The position numbers and the translations under genes were made by a program. Of a stretch of DNA of 23,783 nucleotides, positions 1 to 6,808 are shown piece by piece. The DNA is from an uncultured Eubacteriales bacterium (lineage in GTDB: Bacteria; Bacillota; Clostridia; Oscillospirales; Acutalibacteraceae). The DNA is taken from positions 1 to 23,783 of the forward strand of contig CAQZPH010000013.1 in assembly GCA_948933715.1 (NCBI GenBank), read 5' to 3'. Position 1 is the first letter of the stretch. The number at the start of each line of letters is the position of its first letter. Under the pieces are notes generated by a model, which was not told the origin of the DNA, ran no database searches, and saw only the letters and a program-made list of their open reading frames with translations.

Positions 1-752
1 CTATATCCAAGGCACTACACTCACACATAAATTTAAAGAGTAATTATAATTTCCCTGGAATCATTCAGAAAAATACTGCGTACATGGCAGCACAAGCCTT
101 TTTTGAACACACTAATATAAATAATCAAGGCATAAATATTTATATTGAAAAGAACATTCCTACTTGTGCAGGGTTAGCCGGTGGTAGTGCAGATGCTGCT
201 GCTGTGCTTGTTGCACTTAATGATTTGTTTTCATGCAACATATCAAAACGTGACCTTGCACTTATTGGAGAAAAAGTTGGTGCAGATGTTCCTTTTTGTT
301 TAGTTGGAGGAACAGTGTTAGCCACAGGAATAGGGACATCGTTGTTGCCCTTAGCAAATATTCCAGACTGCTATATTGTTATTGTTAAACCAAATGTTTT
401 TGTTTCAACAAAAGAAGCATATAAATTATCTGATGAAATCCCTTTTGGTAAAAAAGTATCGGTAAATGAAATTATATCGGCAATATATAAGCGGGATATT
501 TTTGAAATTTCAGCATCTTTATACAATCGTTTTGAGAAAGTTATGTCTCTTTGTGAGAATGATAAAATTAAATCCCTTTTAAAAGAACACGGAGCTATTA
601 ATTCATGCATGACGGGAACAGGTTCTGCTGTTTTTGGAATATTTAACGATGAAAAAAGTGCTGCAAGTGCTAAAAATATTTTAAAGAAAATATATAAAGA
701 AGTTTTTTTAGTTAATCCTTTAAAAACTGGTTGTTATATAACAAAAGAGTAG
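1..752 (+). CDS. ispE: 4-diphosphocytidyl-2-C-methyl-D-erythritol kinase, 5' truncated
   Basis: This cytosolic GHMP-family kinase phosphorylates CDP-methylerythritol in the non-mevalonate (MEP) route to isoprenoid precursors. The reading frame is open from base 3, upstream of the first in-window ATG (84), so the gene enters from the left and that ATG is internal: the preceding residues NTAY lead into MAAQAFF, as expected for IspE. About 249 residues are visible, so roughly 40 N-terminal residues of the usual ~285-290 are missing. The GHMP ATP-binding motif IPTCAGLAGGSADAAA is seen around visible residues 52-67, and the C-terminal GHMP motif region SCMTGTGSAVFG is also present. The stop codon lies inside the 5' arm of a strong terminator, so transcription probably ends here. 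Family identity is clear. Confidence 0.93.
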   Translation, partial: ISKALHSHINLKSNYNFPGIIQKNTAYMAAQAFFEHTNINNQGINIYIEKNIPTCAGLAGGSADAAAVLVALNDLFSCNISKRDLALIGEKVGADVPFCLVGGTVLATGIGTSLLPLANIPDCYIVIVKPNVFVSTKEAYKLSDEIPFGKKVSVNEIISAIYKRDIFEISASLYNRFEKVMSLCENDKIKSLLKEHGAINSCMTGTGSAVFGIFNDEKSAASAKNILKKIYKEVFLVNPLKTGCYITKE

Positions 753-777
753 CCATAAAAATATGGTTACTCTTTTT
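746..777 (+). terminator. intrinsic terminator of ispE
   Basis: An 11-bp stem (746-756 pairing with 763-773, one G-U pair) has a 6-base loop and runs into a T tract at 773-777. The 5' arm overlaps the ispE stop codon. It separates ispE from spoIIR. Confidence 0.88.
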
Positions 778-803
778 AAATTTTATAACGCTATAAATTT
801 TAT

Positions 804-833
804 GTATAACTTTTAAAACGTCTGTCCATAATT
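804..833 (+). promoter_or_regulatory. candidate sigma-F type promoter of spoIIR
   Basis: A perfect GTATA (804-808) is followed by a 15-base spacer and GTCCATAATT (824-833). This partly matches the known sigma-F -10 consensus GGNRANAHTR. It lies about 20 bases before the spoIIR start region. spoIIR is a sigma-F target in Bacillus subtilis, so position and spacing fit, but the -10 box has mismatches. Confidence 0.45.
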
Positions 834-852
834 CTAACAATAAAATAAATGG

Positions 853-1473
853 ATGGTGTTTACAGTGAAACTTATAGAAAAAGCAATAGTCGTTGGCTTT
901 TTATTTACAGTTCTTTTTAGTTTAACTGGTTTTGCAAATAAATGTGAAGACTTAAGTACAAAAATATTACGCCTACATATTTTAGCAAATTCAGATACAA
1001 AAGAAGATCAAGACTTAAAAATAAAAGTTCGCGATAAAATCATAGAAAAATCAGGTGACTTTTTAAATTGCGCTACAAATAAAACGGATGCAAAAGAAAT
1101 AATTGCAAAGAACCTTGAAAACATAGAAAAAATAGCACAAGAAGAAATACATTCTAGGGGATTTAATTATCCTGTACATGTAGAGTTAACAGACATGTAT
1201 TTTCCAACTCGCCATTACGATGATAAAACTTTACCTGCCGGGCATTACGATGCACTTAGAATATTGATCGGCAACGGAAAAGGTCACAATTGGTGGTGTG
1301 TAATTTTCCCGCAGATGTGTCTTGGCAGTGCAAAAAGCAACACCGCGTGCGATTCTGTACTTACCGATCAAGAGAACGATGTGATAAACAGCGGTGAAAA
1401 ATATGAAATTAAATTTAAAGTAGTGGATTTGTTTTATACAGTTAAAAACTTTATTTTAAGTTTATTTAACTAA
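853..1473 (+). CDS. spoIIR: stage II sporulation protein R (SpoIIR)
   Basis: SpoIIR is the signal made in the forespore and exported to the intermembrane space, where it activates SpoIIGA to cleave pro-sigma-E in the mother cell. The 206-residue protein has an N-terminal hydrophobic export segment (about residues 9-28). It also has the family signatures LRLHILANSD near residue 39, a KIKVRDKI stretch, and PAGHYDALRI...GKGHNWWCVIFPQMC in the second half. The ATG at 853 has a poor ribosome site. A GTG at 865, four codons later and preceded by GGATGGTG, could be the true start and would leave the signal segment intact. The 3' end stops only 2 bases from the convergent yebC stop, with no visible terminator. 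Identification is by motif recall and is strong. Confidence 0.93.
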   Translation: MVFTVKLIEKAIVVGFLFTVLFSLTGFANKCEDLSTKILRLHILANSDTKEDQDLKIKVRDKIIEKSGDFLNCATNKTDAKEIIAKNLENIEKIAQEEIHSRGFNYPVHVELTDMYFPTRHYDDKTLPAGHYDALRILIGNGKGHNWWCVIFPQMCLGSAKSNTACDSVLTDQENDVINSGEKYEIKFKVVDLFYTVKNFILSLFN

Positions 1474-1475
1474 TA

Positions 1476-2207
1476 TTATTGAGGCATTTCCCAGTTGTGC
1501 CATACATTTTGAACATCGTCATTATCGTCTAAAATATCAAGCAGCTTTTGCATTTTAATAATGTTTTCTTCATCATCAATTGATGAATATGTACTTGGAA
1601 CCATTTCAACTTCTGCAGACAAAAAGGTATAGCCTTTATTTTCAAGGTTTTCTCTAACACCGCTAAAGTCTTCCGGTTCTGTATATATTTCAAATACATC
1701 ATCGTCTGATAAAAAGTCACTGGCGCCAGCTTCTAATGCATCCTCCATAACCTTATCTTCATTAAGGTTTTCTTTTTCCGTTACGATAACTCCCTTTTTT
1801 GAGAACATAAAAGATACACAACCCGGAGTTCCAAGGTTTCCTCCAAACTTATCAAAATAATGGCGCAAATCTCCTGCTGTGCGGTTTCTGTTATCCGTTA
1901 GCGTTTCAACTATAACAGCTACACCATTTGGGCCATAGCCTTCATATGTAATACCTTCGTATTTTTCTGTGTCGTTAGCACCGGCTGCTTTTTTTATTAT
2001 TCTTTCTATGTTATCATTTGGTACATTGTTGGCCTTGGCTTTAGCAATACAATCTTTTAATTTTGAATTTACAGATGGATCCGGACCGCCCCCGTCTTTT
2101 ACAGCAACTGCTAATTCTCTTCCTATTTTAGTAAATATCTTAGCTCTTGCTCCATCCGTTTTTTCTTTTTTACGTTTAATGTTACTCCATTTTGAGTGTC
2201 CAGACAT
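1476..2207 (-). CDS. yebC: YebC/PmpR (TACO1-like) family protein
   Basis: This is a member of the widespread YebC/PmpR family. It has been described as a DNA-binding regulator and, more recently for some members, as a translation factor that helps ribosomes at difficult proline-rich stretches. The protein begins with the diagnostic MSGHSKWSNIKRKKEKTDGA and has the family GGGPDPSVNSKLKDCIAKAK and EGYGPNGVAVIVE blocks. The start at 2207 was chosen because the family always begins MSGHSKW and a GGAGG site lies 8 bases upstream. The open frame continues 15 residues further upstream, but that part is not family-like. The resulting 243 residues is the normal length. A promoter-like pair lies upstream. 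The gene is monocistronic and convergent with spoIIR. Confidence 0.94.
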   Translation of the reverse strand: MSGHSKWSNIKRKKEKTDGARAKIFTKIGRELAVAVKDGGGPDPSVNSKLKDCIAKAKANNVPNDNIERIIKKAAGANDTEKYEGITYEGYGPNGVAVIVETLTDNRNRTAGDLRHYFDKFGGNLGTPGCVSFMFSKKGVIVTEKENLNEDKVMEDALEAGASDFLSDDDVFEIYTEPEDFSGVRENLENKGYTFLSAEVEMVPSTYSSIDDEENIIKMQKLLDILDDNDDVQNVWHNWEMPQ

Positions 2208-2243
2208 ACATAATTCCTCCATAATAAATCTGTATTTAATTTT

Positions 2244-2271
2244 ATTATACAATAAAATTTATATCAAGCAA
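2244..2271 (-). promoter_or_regulatory. candidate promoter of yebC
   Basis: On the minus strand, TTGCTT (2271-2266), a 16-base spacer and a perfect TATAAT (2249-2244) lie about 40 bases before the yebC start. The -10 box is excellent and the -35 box moderate. Confidence 0.55.
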
Positions 2272-2313
2272 ATACGTCTTCTATACGTGTGTTAACCAGT
2301 TTAGAGCTTTATA

Positions 2314-2342
2314 TTGAAAAAATAATTTTTTATAGTTATAAT
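2314..2342 (+). promoter_or_regulatory. promoter of tRNA-Arg
   Basis: TTGAAA (2314-2319), a 17-base spacer and TATAAT (2337-2342) are followed 19 bases later by the mature tRNA 5' end. This is a near-consensus vegetative sigma-A promoter. Confidence 0.75.
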
Positions 2343-2360
2343 AAAAGGTATATAAAATAC

Positions 2361-2437
2361 CCGTCCGTAGCACAGCTGGATAGTGCAACAGATTCCGATT
2401 CTGGAGGTCGGGGGTTCAAATCCCTCCGGGCGGGCCA
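2361..2437 (+). tRNA. tRNA-Arg (anticodon CCG)
   Basis: A full cloverleaf can be folded. The acceptor stem is 2361-2367 with 2427-2433 (one G-U), the D arm GCAC/GTGC, and the T arm GGGGG-TTCAAAT-CCCTC. The discriminator is G and the CCA is encoded (2435-2437). The anticodon CCG at 2395-2397 reads the codon CGG. The anticodon stem has an A27/G43 mismatch at its top. The gene stands alone, with its own promoter upstream and no obvious terminator before the next promoter. Confidence 0.93.
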
Positions 2438-2547
2438 TTATGTTTTATGTGCCAATTTTATTTAGGTTATTTTTTAAATTATTTTAAGTTGATTTTTATA
2501 AAACGCATAAAACTTTATACTTTTAAATCTCTACGCTAAAGCCGCAT

Positions 2548-2576
2548 TTGAAAAATAATATGCGATATTATATAAT
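2548..2576 (+). promoter_or_regulatory. promoter of the GT8 glycosyltransferase gene
   Basis: TTGAAA (2548-2553), a 17-base spacer and TATAAT (2571-2576) lie immediately before the ribosome site GAGGTGA (2583-2589). This near-consensus sigma-A promoter leaves a very short leader. Confidence 0.7.
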
Positions 2577-2597
2577 ATTTGCGAGGTGATTTTTATT

Positions 2598-3611
2598 ATG
2601 AAAAAACTAGAGAAAAATAAAGTAACTTTTATAACAGTATTATGTTCTTTTTTAATAGTATTAGCAGGCATAACACTTTTTACTGTAAATGCTTTTAAAG
2701 AAAAATCATTAGTAGATACGTCAAATACTGTTAAAGAAGTTACTTTAGAAGACACAGGGACCAAAGTAGCAATTGCAATGGCAGCTGATGACAATTATAC
2801 ATACACAACATTAGTATCAATAACATCATTGATGATGAATTCTAGTAAAGACACAAACTATGATATTTATATTATGGTTCCAGGTAAGTTTTCTAAAGAA
2901 AATAAAGAAAAACTATTATCATTGCACGATAAATACGAGAGATGCCATATAAATTTAATTAATATGAAGGATAGATATAAAAATGCAAATGCTAAAGAAC
3001 ATATAACCACTCCGGCGTATTATAGATTATCTTTATCATCTGTGTTACCTGATTTAGAAAAGGTCATTTGGCTAGATGGAGATACTTTGATTTTTGGTGA
3101 CTTAACAGAGTTATATAATATAAGTATGGATGGTTATTATTATAAGGGCTTTTTAGATGATAACATCCATGGTACTAAAGATTTTGGTATAGAAGATGAC
3201 CACTATATTTGCTCAGGTGTTATGCTAGTTAATTTGGAAGAGCTACGCCAAAACAATATGGAAGACAAATTTGAAAAGTTCATTAAATTAAATAATGAAA
3301 AATTAAAACAACACGATCAAACTGTTATTAACGTAGTTTGTGCAGATAAAATAGGGGTATTACCTTCTAAATATGGAATATTTAATTTTGATAATGTAGA
3401 AGAGGCAAAATCATATGCATTAAATTTAATAGCAAAAAATCGTTATAGTGAATCTGAAATAACAGATGCTTATAACCATCCTGTAATATTACATTGCATA
3501 CGGAAGCCTTGGTATGATATTAATTATTACCACGCAAGAACTTGGTGGGATTATGCTGAGAAAACAGGATATATTGAGGAAATAAAAGCGTATCATAAAA
3601 TGAAGTTTTAA
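2598..3611 (+). CDS. membrane-anchored glycosyltransferase family 8 protein
   Basis: GT8 enzymes (LgtC and GspA-like) are retaining transferases that move a sugar, usually galactose or glucose, from a UDP-sugar to a lipid, glycan or protein acceptor. The 337-residue protein has a single hydrophobic segment at about residues 9-31. The GT8 fold starts near residue 56 (KVAIAMAADDNYTYTTLVSI), with the metal-binding DxD motif at D160-G-D162 in VIWLDGDTLIF. Later come the QHDQTVIN block and the HCIRKPWYD block, which corresponds to the LgtC HxxGxxKPW region. The start at ATG 2598 is favoured because GAGGTGA sits 8 bases upstream; a GTG at 2586 overlaps that site. Lysines before the hydrophobic segment predict a cytoplasmic N-terminus, which would place the catalytic domain outside and is odd for a UDP-sugar enzyme. 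The acceptor cannot be told from sequence. Confidence 0.85.
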   Translation: MKKLEKNKVTFITVLCSFLIVLAGITLFTVNAFKEKSLVDTSNTVKEVTLEDTGTKVAIAMAADDNYTYTTLVSITSLMMNSSKDTNYDIYIMVPGKFSKENKEKLLSLHDKYERCHINLINMKDRYKNANAKEHITTPAYYRLSLSSVLPDLEKVIWLDGDTLIFGDLTELYNISMDGYYYKGFLDDNIHGTKDFGIEDDHYICSGVMLVNLEELRQNNMEDKFEKFIKLNNEKLKQHDQTVINVVCADKIGVLPSKYGIFNFDNVEEAKSYALNLIAKNRYSESEITDAYNHPVILHCIRKPWYDINYYHARTWWDYAEKTGYIEEIKAYHKMKF

Positions 3612-3645
3612 AAATTACTTTATGCGGTGGGAATAATTATATATT

Positions 3646-3682
3646 AAAAGATGTGAAAAATTATTTTTCACATCTTTTTTTT
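3646..3682. terminator. bidirectional terminator between GT8 and GT2 genes
   Basis: A perfect stem (3646-3660 with 3664-3678) has a TTA loop that is also the GT2 stop codon read on the minus strand. T tracts follow the stem on both strands, with eight Ts at 3675-3682 on the plus strand, so it can end both convergent transcripts. Confidence 0.85.
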
Positions 3683-4620
3683 GTTTCTCCTCGGTAAGAG
3701 GATTCTTTTATAAGATATATGGGTCTTCTTTTTATTTCAACAAAGATTTTAGACAAGTATTGCCCGATTATGCCGATAGAGAAAAGTTGTATACTACCGA
3801 TGAACAATATAATGCATATCATGGATGGGTATCCGGCAACAGGATCTTTAAAGAATATATTTTTTGCTACAACAAACAAAATTAGCAAAAAAGAAATTAT
3901 ACATAAAATAAACCCCAAGATTGAAACTAAAGAAAGCGGAACAGATGAAAATGATGTAATAGCGTCTAATGAATAAACAAACAAAGAACGAAAGGACCAT
4001 TTGCTTTTATCATTGTAGCGGGTTACATTTTTATATTCGATCCATTTTGTTTTATAACCCACCCAACTGAAAATACCTTTAGAAAAACGGACAGATTCTT
4101 TAAGTTCTAAAATGGAATTTACCATAAGTCGAGACATCATACGATAGTCTCTTGTTCCTTCTAATATTTCAATTTTCGACGTTTTGTTTATGATAGAATA
4201 AAAATACTTTGATAAAAATGAACGCAAAAAAGATTCTCCGCTACGAGAAATACGTCGTGCAGCAACACAATCATAATCTTGAGTTGTTATGATGTTATAC
4301 ATTTTAATAAGCAATTCTGGAGGATCCTGAAAATCAGCATCGAGGATTGCAACAAAGTTTCCTACAGATTTTTCAAGGCCTGCAAAAATTGCAGATTCTT
4401 TTCCAAAGTTACGTGAAAAAGAAATATATTTAATATGTTCGTCATATTTAGAAATTTCTTTTATAGTATTTAATGTATTGTCGGTAGAACCGTCATCAAC
4501 AAAAATCATTTCAAAATCTGCTATAGAAATTTTTGAAAGGATCTTTAAAATTTCATTATAAAGACTGAGTACTGTTTTCTCTTCGTTATAACACGGAACA
4601 ACAAGGGACAAAATATTCAT
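3661..4620 (-). CDS. GtrB/DPM1-like family 2 glycosyltransferase with two C-terminal membrane helices
   Basis: Proteins of this type (GtrB, YkcC, ArnC relatives) typically transfer a sugar from a nucleotide donor onto undecaprenyl phosphate at the cytoplasmic face. The lipid-linked sugar then decorates wall polymers or other envelope glycans. The 319-residue protein starts with the GT-A signature LSLVVPCYNEE. It has VDDGSTDNT at about 41-49, the DxD motif D94-A-D96 followed by FQDPPELL, and an R/K-rich region. Two hydrophobic helices occupy roughly residues 229-255 and 263-288. The ATG at 4620 has AAGGAGG eight bases upstream. It faces the GT8 gene, so both may serve envelope glycosylation, but a shared pathway is inference. 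The sugar is unknown. Confidence 0.88.
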   Translation of the reverse strand: MNILSLVVPCYNEEKTVLSLYNEILKILSKISIADFEMIFVDDGSTDNTLNTIKEISKYDEHIKYISFSRNFGKESAIFAGLEKSVGNFVAILDADFQDPPELLIKMYNIITTQDYDCVAARRISRSGESFLRSFLSKYFYSIINKTSKIEILEGTRDYRMMSRLMVNSILELKESVRFSKGIFSWVGYKTKWIEYKNVTRYNDKSKWSFRSLFVYSLDAITSFSSVPLSLVSILGFILCIISFLLILFVVAKNIFFKDPVAGYPSMICIILFIGSIQLFSIGIIGQYLSKIFVEIKRRPIYLIKESSYRGETKKRCEK

Positions 4621-4733
4621 ATTTATACCTCCTTGGTTTTATTTTAATATTAAGAGGGTTTATGTGAATTTTTTGTCAAATAATAAAATTTTTATGTTTA
4701 ATTTCTAGTTTTGAATTTTCAAACTTGACAATA

Positions 4734-4762
4734 TTGAAACTTTTGCAGTAGGATTATATAGT
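4734..4762 (+). promoter_or_regulatory. candidate promoter of the topoisomerase operon
   Basis: TTGAAA (4734-4739), a 17-base spacer and TATAGT (4757-4762) lie 27 bases before the parE-like start. A TTGACA at 4725-4730 has no well-placed -10 box. Ribosome site TGGAGG precedes the ATG at 4790. Confidence 0.6.
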
Positions 4763-4789
4763 ATAAGGCCATTTAAATGGAGGATAATT

Positions 4790-6772
4790 ATGAAATCAAA
4801 ATCTACGACTTATGGAAACGACAGTATATCTTCTCTTAAAGGAGCAGATAGAGTAAGGAAACGTCCTGCAGTTATATTTGGTTCCGACGGAATAGAAGGT
4901 TGCCAACATTCTGTATTTGAGATTTTATCAAACTCAATAGATGAAGCAAGAGAAGGATACGGAGAAGAAATAATAGTCACTTTATTTAAGGATAATTCTA
5001 TTGAAATAGAAGACCACGGACGAGGAATACCTGTTGACTATAATAATAATGAACATAAGTATAATTGGGAACTCGTATTTTGCGAACTATATGCTGGAGG
5101 AAAATATAATAATAATTCAGAACAAAGCTATGAATATTCCTTAGGGTTAAACGGTCTTGGGCTTTGTTCTACACAGTACTCATCTAAATATATGGATGTA
5201 GAAATAAAAAGAGATGGTTTTATTTATTCATTGCATTTTGAAAAAGGTGAGAATGTAGGAGGCCTTAAAAAGGAACCATATAATAAAAAAGATACCGGAA
5301 CAAAGATCCACTGGAAACCCGATCTTGAAGTTTTCACTGATATAGATGTTAAAGCGGATTATTTTTTGGATGTAATAAAACGTCAAGCAATTGTTAACGC
5401 AGGATTAAAGTTTATCTTTAAAAATGAGACAGAAACAGGTTTTGATATAACAGAATTTAATTATGAACAAGGAATTGTGGATCACGTTAAAGAAATAGTG
5501 GGAGAAGATTCTTTAACTCCTGTGCAATTTTGGTCGGGAGAAAAAAAGGTTAAAGATAGAGAGGACAAGCCATATTATAAAACTAAAATAAATGTGGCGT
5601 TTGCTTTTTCAAATAAAGTAAGCTTATCTGAGTACTATCACAATTCAAGTTGGCTTGAATATGGCGGGGCCCCTGAAAAAGCAGTAAAGAATGCATTTGT
5701 ATATAAGATAGATGCATATATAAAACAAAACGGAAAATATAACAAGAATGAAAGCAAGATAACTTTTGCCGATGTAGAAGATTGCTTGGTTATAGTGGTT
5801 TCGTCTTTTTCTAATGTGACTTCATACGAAAATCAAACTAAAAAGTCAATAACCAATAAAGGTATACAGGATGCTATGACCCAAATGTTTCGACATCAGT
5901 TAGAAGTTTATTTTATAGAAAATCCACTGGATGCAGATAAAATAGCAACACAAGTATTGATTAATAAAAGAAGCCGTGAAGATGCAGAGAAAACTAGACT
6001 TAATATAAAAAAGAAGTTAACTAGCAACATGGATATAACCAGTAGAGTTGCGAAGTTTGTTGACTGCAGAAGCCGAGATGTAAATGAACGGGAACTATTT
6101 ATAGTGGAGGGAGACTCAGCTCTTGGTGCATGTAAACAAGCAAGAGATCCAAATTTTCAGGCGATCATACCAATAAGAGGCAAGATTTTAAATTGTCTTA
6201 AAGCGGATTACAATAAAATATTTAAAAGCGATATAATTACAGACCTTATAAAAGTTTTAGGTTGTGGTGTGCAGATAAAATCAAAGGCTAGTAAAGATTT
6301 AACCTCATTTGATATTAACCTTTTAAAATGGAACAAAGTCATATTATGCACAGATGCAGATGTTGATGGTTTTCAGATAAGAACACTTTTGCTTACAATG
6401 ATATATAGGTTAACTCCTAAACTTATTGAGGAGGGTAAAGTATTTATAGCAGAGTCGCCGCTTTATGAGATTAATGCTAAAGACGAAACTTATTTTGCCT
6501 ACACCGAAAAAGAAAAAGATGATTTTATTTTAAAAATAGCTGATCAAAAGTATACTATTCAAAGGTCAAAAGGTCTTGGAGAAAACGAACCTGATATGAT
6601 GAATTTAACTACAATGAACCCTAGTACGAGAAGACTTATTAAAATTATGCCAGAGGATGCCGAGCGCACATCACAGATGTTTGATGTATTGCTGGGGGAT
6701 AATATCACAGGTCGCAAGGAGTTCATAATAGAAAATGGACATTTGTATATTGATGTAGCAGATGTTAGCTGA
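4790..6772 (+). CDS. divergent type IIA topoisomerase ATPase subunit (ParE/GyrB-like)
   Basis: This is the ATPase and Toprim subunit of a type II topoisomerase that cuts and passes DNA duplexes. The 660 residues match the family length. The GHKL ATPase domain shows E44 and N48 (VFEILSNSIDEA), D75HGRGIP and the ATP-lid glycines G119LNGLG. The ATP-sensing QTK loop is Q349-T350-K351. The Toprim domain has E440GDSA, PIRGKILN (461-468), D522ADVDG and SKGLGE (593-598), so all catalytic residues seem present. It is unusual in detail. The common GLHGVGxSVVNALS block reads GLNGLGLCSTQYSS, the usual GGTHExGF block reads GGAPEKAVKNAF, and EGDSAGG reads EGDSALG. This marks a lineage apart from standard GyrB and ParE. 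It is followed 36 bases later by the GyrA/ParC-like partner. I favour a topoisomerase IV-like role over gyrase. Confidence 0.88.
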   Translation: MKSKSTTYGNDSISSLKGADRVRKRPAVIFGSDGIEGCQHSVFEILSNSIDEAREGYGEEIIVTLFKDNSIEIEDHGRGIPVDYNNNEHKYNWELVFCELYAGGKYNNNSEQSYEYSLGLNGLGLCSTQYSSKYMDVEIKRDGFIYSLHFEKGENVGGLKKEPYNKKDTGTKIHWKPDLEVFTDIDVKADYFLDVIKRQAIVNAGLKFIFKNETETGFDITEFNYEQGIVDHVKEIVGEDSLTPVQFWSGEKKVKDREDKPYYKTKINVAFAFSNKVSLSEYYHNSSWLEYGGAPEKAVKNAFVYKIDAYIKQNGKYNKNESKITFADVEDCLVIVVSSFSNVTSYENQTKKSITNKGIQDAMTQMFRHQLEVYFIENPLDADKIATQVLINKRSREDAEKTRLNIKKKLTSNMDITSRVAKFVDCRSRDVNERELFIVEGDSALGACKQARDPNFQAIIPIRGKILNCLKADYNKIFKSDIITDLIKVLGCGVQIKSKASKDLTSFDINLLKWNKVILCTDADVDGFQIRTLLLTMIYRLTPKLIEEGKVFIAESPLYEINAKDETYFAYTEKEKDDFILKIADQKYTIQRSKGLGENEPDMMNLTTMNPSTRRLIKIMPEDAERTSQMFDVLLGDNITGRKEFIIENGHLYIDVADVS

Positions 6773-6808
6773 TGTTACGTAAAATTAAATTTACGGAGTT
6801 GAAGAAAA

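Noticed and set aside
84..752. ispE starting at ATG 84
   Set aside because: The frame is open to the window edge and the preceding residues fit IspE, so this ATG is internal.
2208..2252. N-terminal extension of yebC
   Set aside because: The family begins MSGHSKW at 2207 with a proper ribosome site; the extra codons overlap that site and the leader.
4621..4700. TTGACA on the minus strand (4679-4674) as GT2 promoter
   Set aside because: The nearest -10 like sequence is about 20-21 bases away, too far for a confident call.
6778..6798. Hairpin CGTAAA/TTTACG bordering the parC-like ribosome site
   Set aside because: Only a 6-bp AT-rich stem; too weak to call a regulatory element.
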